This document shows, piece by piece, positions 8,635 to 16,837 of a stretch of DNA of 64,000 nt. Where the stretch lies: positions 496,001 to 560,000 of the forward strand of contig CAWFLL010000004.1 in the NCBI GenBank assembly GCA_963816785.1. Direction: 5' to 3'. Under the pieces are notes generated by a model that worked only from the letters and a program-made list of their open reading frames with translations, was not told the DNA's origin and did no database searches. A program made the position numbers and the translations under genes. Every line of letters begins with the position of its first letter. Positions within the stretch are counted from its first letter, which is position 1. The DNA comes from VRUE01 sp963816785 (lineage in GTDB: Bacteria; Actinomycetota; Thermoleophilia; Solirubrobacterales; 70-9).

Positions 8635-8964
8635 TTACCCTGGCCTCGCCGCCGCCGAGGAGGCGACCACCAGGTGGTCGCCGAGCAGGTCGAGCGGCGA
8701 TGGCGGGCGCAGCCGGACCGCCACGCTGCCGCCGACGACCGCCACCTCGACATCGTCCTCCGCCCACCCGGGGAGGCCCTCGCGCGCGGCATCCGCCGCC
8801 GAGCCACCCGAGGCGAGGGCCAGCGCGCCGGCCTCGGCGGCGCCGTCGGCAAGGGTCAGCGCGTAGCCGACGCAGAGGAGCTGGAGGGCGATCAGGCCGG
8901 CGAGGAGCAGGGCCGGAACCGCTGCGACCAGCTCGACCGATGCCTGCCCCCTCTCGTTATCCAT
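8635..8964 (-). CDS. TadE-like pilus assembly protein (second copy)
   Basis: A 109-residue protein starting MDNERGQASVELVAAVPALLLAGLI, the TadE-like pattern: short polar head, conserved GQASVE with the Glu five residues after the Gly, then one hydrophobic helix. The remainder (ADGAAEAGALALASGG) forms a helix and a short beta-rich tail. These pseudopilin-like proteins are processed and help build Flp/Tad pili. The ATG at 8964 was chosen over a longer arginine-rich frame because it puts the signature at the N-terminus and overlaps the previous gene by 8 bases. Confidence 0.8.
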   Translation of the reverse strand: MDNERGQASVELVAAVPALLLAGLIALQLLCVGYALTLADGAAEAGALALASGGSAADAAREGLPGWAEDDVEVAVVGGSVAVRLRPPSPLDLLGDHLVVASSAAARPG

Positions 8965-9307
8965 CGCGTCCCAGTCGAGTGCTCGCGCCGACGCTGACCG
9001 GCGGCAGCGCCGGCAGCAGGCGCGGAACCTGCACCTCCACCGACACCGCCCCCTCGCGGCCGACCTTCGCCCCGGGCCGCATCGACGGCGGCAGCGCCCG
9101 CCGCGCGGCACCGGCGGCATCCTTCCCCACCAGGGCCGCCCGCGCCCCGGCGCGAGCCGCGATCCCGGCCGACCAGAGCGCCTGCCCCGCGAGCGCCACC
9201 TGGGCCGCGATCAGGATCGCCAGGAGGAGAAACGGGAACACCCCGATCAGCTCGACCGAGGCGGTCCCATCCTGCCGGCGGAAGCGAGTGGGGATCGGGG
9301 ACTGCAC
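8957..9307 (-). CDS. TadE-like pilus assembly protein (first copy)
   Basis: A 116-residue protein with DGTASVELIGVFPFLLLAILIAAQVALAG near the N-terminus, the TadE class of prepilin-like leader plus transmembrane helix. An Ala-rich helix (SAGIAARAGARAALVG) and a tail with two short proline-containing strands follow. First gene of the small Tad unit (TadE, TadE, TadZ-like). The usual Tad motor and platform genes (TadA, TadB, TadC) are not within the window, so this is either a satellite locus or the distal part of a dispersed system. Confidence 0.8.
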   Translation of the reverse strand: MQSPIPTRFRRQDGTASVELIGVFPFLLLAILIAAQVALAGQALWSAGIAARAGARAALVGKDAAGAARRALPPSMRPGAKVGREGAVSVEVQVPRLLPALPPVSVGASTRLGRDG

Positions 9308-9389
9308 CCCCCGACCGTCCCAGGCCGCGATTCAAGCGTGGCGCGCAGAACGGAACGATTCGGTCACGGCCCTGGCGCCGCTCCGGCTC

Positions 9390-9740
9390 TCAGTAGGTGT
9401 TGGCTTCGATCCAGATCCGCCAGATCGCGGCCACCGAGGCTGCGAGCAGGAGGAGCCAGGCGAGGGTGCCGCCGCCGCTCGCGAACATCTCATCGCTGCC
9501 GGCGATCAGGAGGGCGATCAGGCCCAATGCCCCGTAGAGGATCGCGCGCCGCCCGTTGCTCAGCGTCGCCAGCGTCAGCTGGTTCTGGCGACTGAGCACG
9601 AAGAGGGTCCACGCGATCGCCGTCAGAAAGCCGATCGTGATCGCGGTCAGGACGGCTTCGGCGATGTTGCCGCCGGCCGGAAGGAAGGCGACCGCGAGCG
9701 CCAGAACCAGGACGATCGCGATGTTGCGAGCCATCCGCAT
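9390..9740 (-). CDS. Small integral membrane protein, unknown function
   Basis: About 116 residues with four predicted membrane helices: IAIVLVLALAVAFLPAGG, AVLTAITIGFLTAIAWTLFVL, AILYGALGLIALLIAG and LAWLLLLAASVAAIWRIWI. The loop SRQNQLTLATLSNGRRAI is polar and could face the cytoplasm. I chose the ATG at 9740 (MRMARNIAIV) because a longer frame adds a charged, unlikely extension overlapping the phosphate transporter gene. It lies 11 bases after the pit gene on the same strand and may be its last operon member. I do not recognise the family. Confidence 0.65.
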   Translation of the reverse strand: MRMARNIAIVLVLALAVAFLPAGGNIAEAVLTAITIGFLTAIAWTLFVLSRQNQLTLATLSNGRRAILYGALGLIALLIAGSDEMFASGGGTLAWLLLLAASVAAIWRIWIEANTY

Positions 9741-9751
9741 CGGGCCGAATT

Positions 9752-10753
9752 CTACGCGCCGAAGAGCTTCGCCACCCCGTACAGCGACGCCCCGATCGCG
9801 GCCGTCGCGGGCAGGGTCAGGAGCCATGCGACGACGATGTTTCCCGCCACCCCCCATCGCACGGCCGAGATCCGCTTCGCCGCTCCAGCCCCCATGACGC
9901 CGCCGCTGATCGCATGGGTCGAGGAGATCGGATACCCGAGCGCGGTCGAGACGAGAATTGCAGTCGCGCCCGCTCCCTGCGCCGAGAAGCCCTGGGCTGA
10001 GTCCATTTTGATGATCCGCGAGCCGGTCGCCTCGCAGGATCCGCCAGCCGCCGCTGTAGGTGCCCGAGGCCGAGGGCGACCGCGGCGGTGAGGATGACCC
10101 AGAACGGCGGATCGCTGCCGGCGCCGTGGGTCCCGTGGGCGATCAGCGCAAGGGTTATCACCCCCATCGTCTTCTGGGCGTCGTTGGCGCCGTGGCCGAT
10201 CGCCAGCAGGCCACCGGAGATGATCTGCGCGCGGCGAAAGGCGCGACCGACCGAGCCCGGGCGGCCGGTTGCCGACGAGCTGGTAGATCACCGCGATCAA
10301 GATCCCGGCGAGGAGGAAGGCGGCGAGCGGCGCCAGCAGAGCCGGGATCAGGACCTTGTCGAGCAGGCCCCCGCCAATCACCGCGTCGGTGCCGCCGGCG
10401 GCAACGTCGCGCCAACGAGGCCGCCGATCAGCGCGTGCGATGAGCTCGACGGCAGGCCAAGGCTGCCAGGTCCAGAGGTTCCAGGCGATCGCGCCGACAA
10501 GGCCGCAGAGGACGGCCCCGGGCGTGATCTGCGCCGCCTCGACGATGTCACCGGCGATCGTCGCCGCGACGGCGACCGAGATGAAGGCGCCGAGGAAGTT
10601 GAGCAGCGCGGCGACGGCGATCGCGACCTGGGGCGGTGCGGCGTCGGTCGATATCGCGGTCGAGATCAGGTCGAAGGTGTCGTGGAACCCGTTGCTGAAG
10701 GCGAAACCGAGCGCGCCTGCGACGACCAGGACCATGATCAGGTCGCCGCTCAC
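9752..10753 (-). CDS. pit: Low-affinity phosphate transporter (Pit family), interrupted by apparent frameshifts
   Basis: The frame is open for 333 codons, but only its two ends and a central piece match Pit permeases: GFAFSNGFHDTFDLISTAI at the N-terminus, GTDAVIGGGLLDKVLIPALLAP in the middle, and STALGYPISSTHAISGGVMGAG at the C-terminus. Between 10380 and 10475 the conserved GLPSSSSHALIGGLVGATL appears in another frame. Between about 10040 and 10270 the conserved IGHGANDAQKTMGVITLAL and then TYSGGWRILRG appear in further frames. At least five small indels are needed. Since every piece keeps family residues, sequence error is likelier than decay. Pit imports metal-phosphate with protons. It starts with GTG overlapping the DUF47 stop. 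Confidence 0.8.
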   Translation of the reverse strand: MSGDLIMVLVVAGALGFAFSNGFHDTFDLISTAISTDAAPPQVAIAVAALLNFLGAFISVAVAATIAGDIVEAAQITPGAVLCGLVGAIAWNLWTWQPWPAVELIARADRRPRWRDVAAGGTDAVIGGGLLDKVLIPALLAPLAAFLLAGILIAVIYQLVGNRPPGLGRSRLSPRADHLRWPAGDRPRRQRRPEDDGGDNPCADRPRDPRRRQRSAVLGHPHRRGRPRPRAPTAAAGGSCEATGSRIIKMDSAQGFSAQGAGATAILVSTALGYPISSTHAISGGVMGAGAAKRISAVRWGVAGNIVVAWLLTLPATAAIGASLYGVAKLFGA

Positions 10754-11370
10754 GAGTTCTTGATGACTATGCCCTCGAGTGTCTGCGCAGCGGTCTCGGT
10801 CGAGTCGATCGCGTTCTCGAGCACGGCGAACATGTCCTTCCAGCGGATCACCACCATCGGGTCGATCCCGTTTGAGAAGAGCGAGGCGACGGCGTCGCGG
10901 GAGATCCGGTCTCCCTCGTTCTCGAGCCGGTGGATCTCGATCCAGTAGTTGTCCAGGCCCTTCAGCTCCCGCAGGTGCTCGAGCCCGCCGGCGAGCTGTT
11001 CGCAGGCACCGACCAGGACCTTGGTCAGCGCCTGCGCCTGCGCCATCGGCGCCTCGATCTGGTAGAGGCCGAGGAAGTCCGCCGCCTCCTCCGTGTAGTC
11101 GACGATGTCGTCGAGCTGGGTCGCGACCGCGTAGATGTCCTCGCGGTCGATCGGCGTCACGAAGGTCGAGTTCAGCCGCTGGACGATGTCGTGGGTGATC
11201 CGGTCGCCCTCCTGCTCGGCCTTGAGGATCTCGCGGCCGAGGTCGCCGTCATCGGGCCAGGTGGCCATCATCTGATCGAGCAGCCGAGCCGCCTGCAACG
11301 TGTTGCGGCCCGCCTCGATGAAGAGTTCGAAGAAGCTGTGATCGCGAGGCAGGAGCGAGAGGCGCGCCAT
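10750..11370 (-). CDS. DUF47 family PhoU-like Pit accessory protein
   Basis: A 206-residue all-helical protein of the DUF47/PhoU-like family. It shows ETAAQTLEG near the C-terminus, the paired EQEGDRITHDIVQRLN and ENEGDRISRDAVASLF repeats with E-x-E/D-x-D metal-binding residues, and IDREDIYAVATQLDDIVDYTEEAADFL. These proteins sit in an operon with Pit transporters and modulate them. That arrangement holds here: pit starts within its stop codon and ppk lies 27 bases upstream. Confidence 0.88.
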   Translation of the reverse strand: MARLSLLPRDHSFFELFIEAGRNTLQAARLLDQMMATWPDDGDLGREILKAEQEGDRITHDIVQRLNSTFVTPIDREDIYAVATQLDDIVDYTEEAADFLGLYQIEAPMAQAQALTKVLVGACEQLAGGLEHLRELKGLDNYWIEIHRLENEGDRISRDAVASLFSNGIDPMVVIRWKDMFAVLENAIDSTETAAQTLEGIVIKNS

Positions 11371-11397
11371 CGCGCAATCCTAGTGGTCGGCCCCGCC

Positions 11398-13533
11398 TCA
11401 GCTCGCCGCCGCGGCAAGTTGCTCGGCGGCGCGGCCCGCATGCCTTTCGCGCAGCTCGTCCTGGACGCTGCGCTGCTCAGACTCGGGTGCGGTGAGCCTC
11501 GTCCAGATACCGTCGGAGTCGAGTTCCCAGGCATTGGTGTTATCGGCGAAGCAGAGCTCCAGCACCTCGATCAACTCGGCCTGCAGCGTCGGGTCCTCGA
11601 CCGGAGTCGCCAGCTCGACCCGGTGGTCGAGGTTGCGGGGCATGAGGTCGGCCGAGCCGATCAGGACCCGCACCTCGTCGCTCCGCCGGAACGTGTAGAG
11701 GCGCGAGTGCTCGAGGAAGCGGCTGACGATCGAGACGACCCTGATGTTCTCCGAGACTCCGGGAACCCCCGGTCGCAGGCAGCAAATCCCGCGCACGTTA
11801 AGGTCGACCGGGACGCCGGCGCGAGACGCCTCGTACAGCGCCTGGATGCAGCGGGCGTCGACCAGCGCGTTCATCTTCAGGGCGATTCGCGCCTCCTCGC
11901 CGGCCCGGTGGGCCTCGACCGTCTTCTCGATCTCCCCGAGGAGGGGATCCCGCATCGTCGTCGGCGAGACCAGGACCTTGCGGAAGCCCGCGGGGCGCCC
12001 GTACCCGGTGAGGAAGTTGAACATCTCGGCGACGTCAGCGCCGATCTCGGAATCGGCTGTGAACAGCCCCAGATCCGTGTACAGCCGCGCGGTCGTCGGG
12101 TTGTAGTTGCCGGTCCCGATGTGAACGTACTCGCGCACCCGGTCGCCCTCGCGGCGGACTACCAGGATCGCCTTGACGTGGGTCTTCAGGCCCGGAATGC
12201 CGTAGACGACGTGGACGCCGGCCTCCTCCAGGGACTTCGCCCAGTGGATGTTGGCTGCCTCGTCGAACCGGGCTTTCAGCTCGACCATGCAGACCGCCTG
12301 CTTGCCCCGTTCGGAGGCCCGGATCAGCGACGGGACCAGCGGCGAGTCGTCGCTGGTCCTGTAGACGGTCTGCTTGATCGCCAACACGTCGGGATCGGCG
12401 ACCGCCTGGGTGACGAACCGCTCGACCGAGGTGGAGAAGGAGTCGTAGGGGTGATGGACGAGGATGTCACCCTGGCGGATTGCGGCGAACATGTCGACCG
12501 GCTCCTCGTCCTCACCCTGTAGCCGCGGTTGCGTGACCGGGCTCCATGGCTCGTAGCGGAGCTCTGGCCGTCCGGGCACGTCGGCGATGTCGGTCAGGTC
12601 GGCGAGGTCGATCAGGCCGTCGATGTCGTAAACCTCCCGATCCTCGAGGCGGAGGGCATCGATCAGCTGGCCCCGCAGCTTCGGATTCATCCCCGCCGCG
12701 ATCTCGAGCCTGACGACCTCGCCGAAGCGGCGGCGGCGCAGTTCGTCCTGGACCGCCTGCAGGAGGTCGTCCGCCTCGTCGGAGACTGTGAAGTCGGTGT
12801 CGCGGGTGACCCGGAAGTAACCGTGGTCGACGACCTCGGTGCCTGGGAAGAGTGCGTCGAGATTGGCTGCGATCGCCTCCTCCAGCGGCACGAAGGAGGC
12901 CTCGCCCTCCTCGCCGATACGCAGGAAGCGGCCGAGCAGCTCCTTCGGCACCTTGACGCGGGCGATGATCTCGGTGCCGCTGTCGGGGTCGCGAAGCAGG
13001 ACCCCGAGGCTGAGCGAGAGATTGGAGATGTAGGGAAAGGGGCGTCCGAGGCCGATCACCAGCGGTGTCAGGGCCGGGAACACCTGGTCGTGGAATCGGG
13101 CGTCGATCTCGCGGCGCTCGGCCTCCGACGCCGAGTCGAGGGGAACGATTCGCACCCCCTGTTCCTCGAGCTCGGGCCGCAGCGTCCCGTTGAAGCAGCC
13201 GTGCAGACGCCCGTCGAGCTCCAGCACCCGGGCCTGGATCGCATCGATCAGCTCGCCGGGCCCGAGGCCGTCGGGGCCGCGGGCGTCGATTCCGGCCTCG
13301 AGCTGGTCGAAGAGGCCGGCAACCCTGACCATGAAGAACTCGTCGAGATTCGAGGCGTAGATGGCGCAGAAGCGGACCCGCTCCAGCAGGGGCACGGTCG
13401 GGTCCTCGGCCAGTTCCAGCACCCGTTGGTTGAAGTCGAGCCAGGACAGCTCGCGATTGAAGTAGAGGGCTGGATCGTCGATCTGCCCATCGTACTGCCG
13501 GGTTCCCGCTGCCCAGCGGGACTCAGGCGGCAC
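11398..13533 (-). CDS. ppk1: Polyphosphate kinase 1
   Basis: A 711-residue protein of the usual PPK1 length. The N-domain starts YFNRELSWLDFNQRVLELAEDP and CAIYASNLDEFFMVRVAGL. The catalytic phospholipase-D-like domains include KQTVYRTSDDSPLV, ELKARFDEAANIHWAKSLEEAGVHVVYG and YVHIGTGNYNPTTARLYTDLGLFT, where the His of HIGTGN is the phosphorylated residue. The later RGICCLRPGVPG and SADLMPRNLDHRVE are also family hallmarks. PPK1 makes polyphosphate reversibly from ATP. The gene overlaps the PHP-glycosyltransferase gene by 11 bases and is followed by DUF47 and pit, so uptake and storage of phosphate are joined in one operon. Confidence 0.95.
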   Translation of the reverse strand: MPPESRWAAGTRQYDGQIDDPALYFNRELSWLDFNQRVLELAEDPTVPLLERVRFCAIYASNLDEFFMVRVAGLFDQLEAGIDARGPDGLGPGELIDAIQARVLELDGRLHGCFNGTLRPELEEQGVRIVPLDSASEAERREIDARFHDQVFPALTPLVIGLGRPFPYISNLSLSLGVLLRDPDSGTEIIARVKVPKELLGRFLRIGEEGEASFVPLEEAIAANLDALFPGTEVVDHGYFRVTRDTDFTVSDEADDLLQAVQDELRRRRFGEVVRLEIAAGMNPKLRGQLIDALRLEDREVYDIDGLIDLADLTDIADVPGRPELRYEPWSPVTQPRLQGEDEEPVDMFAAIRQGDILVHHPYDSFSTSVERFVTQAVADPDVLAIKQTVYRTSDDSPLVPSLIRASERGKQAVCMVELKARFDEAANIHWAKSLEEAGVHVVYGIPGLKTHVKAILVVRREGDRVREYVHIGTGNYNPTTARLYTDLGLFTADSEIGADVAEMFNFLTGYGRPAGFRKVLVSPTTMRDPLLGEIEKTVEAHRAGEEARIALKMNALVDARCIQALYEASRAGVPVDLNVRGICCLRPGVPGVSENIRVVSIVSRFLEHSRLYTFRRSDEVRVLIGSADLMPRNLDHRVELATPVEDPTLQAELIEVLELCFADNTNAWELDSDGIWTRLTAPESEQRSVQDELRERHAGRAAEQLAAAAS

Positions 13534-15790
13534 GGGCAGGCGCTTGCCGGCCTTCCGTCGCGGCGCCCAGAGATCGGCTGTATCCAGCTGCGAGCTGCTT
13601 CAGCGACCGCTCCCAGGAACGGCTGCGGACAGCGCTCACCGCCGAGGTCCCGAGCCGGCGGCGCAGCAGCGGCGAGGAAGCGAGGCGGAGCAGGGCGCCG
13701 GCGAGGTGGTCGGCATCGGGCTGGCAGAGCAACCCGGTGTGGAGGTTCTCGACCAGGGTCGCGGGGCCGCCCTCGGCGACCGCGACTACCGGCAACCCGC
13801 TGGCGCCGGCCTCGAGCACGACCTGGCCGTAGGTGTCGGTTCGGGAGCAGAAGAGGAAGATGTCGGCGCTGGCGTAGGCGCGCGCCAGCTCCTCGCCCTC
13901 GAGCCAGCCGAGGAAGGTGGCGTTCTCACCGAGGCGCTCCCGCAGCTCCGCCTCCTCGGGCCCGCCGCCGGCCAGCAGCAGGTGCAGCCGAGGCTCGCTC
14001 CGGTGGGCGCGCAGGAAGGCCTCGGCGAGCAGGTCGACGCCCTTCTCCCGCGTCAGCCGGCCGGCGTAGAGGACCTTGAGCTCGCCCGGGTACGCGTCGC
14101 GGTCGGCCTTGACCGGATCGAAGCGCGATGCATCGACCCCCCGCTCCCAGCGCCCGATCCGGGCTCCGTCGACCCCGAGGCCGGTCAGCGAGCGATCGGC
14201 GGCGGAGCTCGGCGAGAGGACCACCGAGGGGACGTTGTAGAAGGCGCCGAGCGCGGCGCGGGCCATCGCCTCGAGACCCCCGTCGCCGCTACGGAGGCCG
14301 GCGTAGGCGGTCAGCTCGGTGTGGTAGCTGCCGACCAGCGGCATGCCGGTGATCCTGCTGAGCAGGACCGCGGCGACTCCCGCCGGCCCGGGGGCGGTGA
14401 CGTGAAGGAGGTCGTAGCGGCCCTCGGCCAGGGTCTCGACGAGGTCCGGCAGGCCCGGCATCCCAAGCCTCAGGCCGTCGTAGAAGGGCACCTCGAGCTC
14501 GGCGGCGGCGGGCAGGCGGCGATCGACGCCCGGGTCGGTGCCGACCACGTCCACTTCGAAGCCCGGCACCCCGTGCTCGCGGATCTGCTCCACGGTATGG
14601 GTGACGCCGTGCATCGAGGCGATCCCGTCGACGATCACCGCCGCCCGGGGCTCGCCGTCGCCTCGGGCCAGCTTCGCCTTCTCGGCCCCCAGAAAGGCCG
14701 CCGAAGGCACGTAGGGGACGGCCGGCACAAGGGCCTCGAAGAGGCCGCCGAAGGCCGCGGCGGCATTGCCGTCCACGACCGCCCGCGAGCCATCCGCCAC
14801 CGCGGTGCGCAGGCGACGCTCGTGGACCCGGCGGGCGCGGCGGTAGAGGTTGGCGTGGGAGAAGGAGTCGGACTGCATGTAGGCGATCAGGTCGCGCCCC
14901 TGCATCTGGAGCCCGACCGACCGGAGCCAGGTCTCGAGCAGTCTGCGAGCGTCGTCGGGCCCGATGTCGGCGGCGACCATGCCCTCCCGGGCGGCGCCCT
15001 GTGAGACCACGCGCTGGGCGATCTTGAGGACGGTTGCGGGATCGGGAGCGCCATCCCCGACCGGCTCCCGGTCGAGGGCAAGGGCGCGGGTCGCCAGGGC
15101 CATCGCCGCATGGGCCCACTTGGCCGCGCTTCCCTGTTCGCCGGCCGCCGTCGCCTCACCGTCGCGCAGCCGGTGCAGAAACTCTTCCGGCGTGGAGGAG
15201 ATCGGCGCCTCGGTGAAGGTACGGCCGATGTCCACGCCGGCATGATCGTCGGACCCGCCGATCCCGGTGCCTCCGTGAGTCTCGATGTAGATCACCGCCG
15301 GCGCGTTCAGCTCCGGCGCCCGCGAGCCGTTGCGGACCTCCCAGATCGGGAACAGCTCGGCAAGGCGGCGCCGGTGGCGGGCGGTGAGCGGGGCGGCGAC
15401 GTCGTAGAACGGGTGCGCGAGCGCGCATGCGATCTCGTTCTCGTGAAGGTAGGTGGCGCAGGCCTCGACGTCGCCGGCGTGTGCCTGCAGCCAATCGTGG
15501 TCCCCGGGAGTGATCCCGTAGCAGAGGACGTGCACCGCCTGGGCCTCGCCGGCAAAGCGGGCGGTCAGCTCCTCGGAGACGAAGCAGTCGGGACGGCCCG
15601 CCAGCTCGAGGCAGCCGTCGATCGTGTCGTGATCGGTGATCGTCACGAAGTCCATGCCACGGCTCTTCGCCAGCTCATAGACCTCCTGCGGAGGGGTGGC
15701 GCACTCGGGAAGGCCGAGTGAGCGCTGAACGCCCAGTCGTGAGAGCTGTGAGGCGGTGGAATGACAGTGCATGTCAACTCGGGAAGTCAT
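13523..15790 (-). CDS. PHP phosphoesterase domain fused to GT4-type glycosyltransferase
   Basis: About 755 residues. Residues 1-210 are a PHP domain with the metal ligands in MHCHST, TITDHDTIDG, SEELTARF, ALAHPFYD and GGSDDHAG. A helical linker follows. From about residue 350 there is a GT-B glycosyltransferase: GSYHTELTAYAG in the acceptor half, then LYAGRLTREKGVDLLAEAF, LLLAGGGPEEAEL and the donor-site SRTDTYGQVVLEAGASGLPVVAVAEGG (EX7E type). The start at 15790 has GGGAGA upstream; an alternative 27 bases further out lacks one. It heads the operon with ppk, DUF47 and pit, directly behind four 11-bp repeats. GT4 enzymes often make glycolipids, and such a role under phosphate limitation is plausible but unproven. 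Confidence 0.8.
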   Translation of the reverse strand: MTSRVDMHCHSTASQLSRLGVQRSLGLPECATPPQEVYELAKSRGMDFVTITDHDTIDGCLELAGRPDCFVSEELTARFAGEAQAVHVLCYGITPGDHDWLQAHAGDVEACATYLHENEIACALAHPFYDVAAPLTARHRRRLAELFPIWEVRNGSRAPELNAPAVIYIETHGGTGIGGSDDHAGVDIGRTFTEAPISSTPEEFLHRLRDGEATAAGEQGSAAKWAHAAMALATRALALDREPVGDGAPDPATVLKIAQRVVSQGAAREGMVAADIGPDDARRLLETWLRSVGLQMQGRDLIAYMQSDSFSHANLYRRARRVHERRLRTAVADGSRAVVDGNAAAAFGGLFEALVPAVPYVPSAAFLGAEKAKLARGDGEPRAAVIVDGIASMHGVTHTVEQIREHGVPGFEVDVVGTDPGVDRRLPAAAELEVPFYDGLRLGMPGLPDLVETLAEGRYDLLHVTAPGPAGVAAVLLSRITGMPLVGSYHTELTAYAGLRSGDGGLEAMARAALGAFYNVPSVVLSPSSAADRSLTGLGVDGARIGRWERGVDASRFDPVKADRDAYPGELKVLYAGRLTREKGVDLLAEAFLRAHRSEPRLHLLLAGGGPEEAELRERLGENATFLGWLEGEELARAYASADIFLFCSRTDTYGQVVLEAGASGLPVVAVAEGGPATLVENLHTGLLCQPDADHLAGALLRLASSPLLRRRLGTSAVSAVRSRSWERSLKQLAAGYSRSLGAATEGRQAPARAA

Positions 15791-15855
15791 CGGTGTCTCC
15801 CTCTCTATGTCGTTCAATTTCGCCTCACAGTTTCCGCTATTAGCAGGGAAAACTT

Positions 15856-15893
15856 GTGAACCGCCAGGAAATTGCGCGTAAAAATCCTGTGAA
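15856..15893 (-). promoter_or_regulatory. Four-unit PhoP-box-like operator
   Basis: On the plus strand GTGAA (15856), GGAAA (15867), GTAAA (15878) and GTGAA (15889) recur at exactly 11-base steps. Read toward the minus-strand PHP-glycosyltransferase gene these are TTCAC/TTTAC units, resembling the 11-nt direct repeat units of Streptomyces PhoP boxes. The site lies 66 bases upstream of that start. Three further sites in this window share the pattern. Confidence 0.7.
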
Positions 15894-15901
15894 TAGCGTG
15901 C

Positions 15902-16321
15902 CTAGAGGAGGCGCTCGAGCGCCGCCCAGGTTCCCCTGCTCGCCTCGGCCTGCCAGAGGTCATGGAAGTCGCGAAAGAGCTGCTCCCGCCTGGCCCGCAG
16001 AAGCGTTGCCAGCGAGACGATGCCCTCGACCCGGGGCATCATCACGTCGCAGTCGTGGATGTCGCCGAGGACCCCCTGAAGCTCTTTGACGGCCCTGCGG
16101 GCCGCCACCGCCTCTTCGCCGAAGCAGGACTCGGTGATCTCGAGGACGTACCGCAGGCGCTTGGCGGCGATCCGCATTTCGTGCTGGGCGGTCGCTGCGG
16201 CGGGATCCATCGCCGGCTCCGCGAGCTCGCGCAGCTCCCCGAGCCTGGTGCTCACGATCCGGCCGGCGTCGGCGCGCAGCGGCGCCTCGGGGTCGAGGCC
16301 CTCGACCCGACGCGCCTTCAC
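15902..16321 (-). CDS. CHAD domain protein, C-terminal half as a separate gene
   Basis: A 139-residue helical protein that matches the second four-helix bundle of a CHAD domain: QHEMRIAAKRLRYVLEITESCFG carries the conserved His and basic helix, and LQGVLGDIHDCDVMM the second signature. CHAD domains bind polyphosphate through these basic faces. It starts with GTG overlapping the TGA of the other half (GTGA), so the two products are probably made together and may assemble as one domain. A single indel could also have split one gene, but each half has a plausible terminus. Lies behind ppx, fitting a polyphosphate-granule role. Confidence 0.8.
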   Translation of the reverse strand: MKARRVEGLDPEAPLRADAGRIVSTRLGELRELAEPAMDPAAATAQHEMRIAAKRLRYVLEITESCFGEEAVAARRAVKELQGVLGDIHDCDVMMPRVEGIVSLATLLRARREQLFRDFHDLWQAEASRGTWAALERLL

Positions 16322-16794
16322 TCCCCTGCCGCCTCGACGAGCTTGCGCAGGCGGCGGCGCAGCTTCTCAAGGCGCCTCGCATCGACCGCCGGCGCCAATT
16401 CATCGTTCGCCGCTCGTTGCTCCTCCCGCAGGGCGTCGATCAAGGCGGCGAGACGGTCGCGGTCCTCGCCGCGAACCTCGGTTTCGAACCCCTCGAGGAA
16501 CTCGATCGCGACATCGCGGTCGCGGCGCTCGCCGAGGGCATCGGCGAGGGCCTTGACGCGCTTCAGGGCCCTGCGCCAGCGCTTCTGCGGGAAGCACGGC
16601 TCGAAGATCTCCATCGCGGCCCGCAGCCGCCGGGTCGCCACCCGCATGTCATGCACCCGCTCGATGTCGCCCAGGTCGAGAACCCTGCGAGAGTGCTCGA
16701 AGATCTCCTCGGCGCGGACCTCGATCACCCGAGCCGCCGCCTCCGCGAACGGCGCGTCGCAATCAAGATCGGGAATCTCGCGGGCCCGTGCCAC
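16318..16794 (-). CDS. CHAD domain protein, N-terminal half as a separate gene
   Basis: A 158-residue helical protein matching the first bundle of a CHAD domain: VHDMRVATRRLRAAMEIFEPCFP followed by LADALGERRDRDVAIEFLEGF. The C-terminal end is a strongly basic helix (LEKLRRRLRKLVEAAGE). Known CHAD domains bind inorganic polyphosphate and can target proteins to granules. The gene follows ppx by 43 bases and is coupled to the second CHAD half. Together the halves total 297 residues, near the normal size of one complete CHAD domain. Confidence 0.8.
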   Translation of the reverse strand: MARAREIPDLDCDAPFAEAAARVIEVRAEEIFEHSRRVLDLGDIERVHDMRVATRRLRAAMEIFEPCFPQKRWRRALKRVKALADALGERRDRDVAIEFLEGFETEVRGEDRDRLAALIDALREEQRAANDELAPAVDARRLEKLRRRLRKLVEAAGE

Positions 16795-16837
16795 GGCATG
16801 AGGCTAGTGGAAAAACGGGCTGGTTCTTTTGGAACGA

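Noticed and set aside
8328..10091. A 587-codon plus-strand frame over the Tad genes
   Set aside because: Arg/Pro/Ala-rich shadow without motifs; the minus-strand TadE genes have clear signatures.
12529..14079. A 516-codon plus-strand frame opposite ppk and the PHP-GT gene
   Set aside because: Antisense of strongly supported genes; no motif or ribosome binding site.
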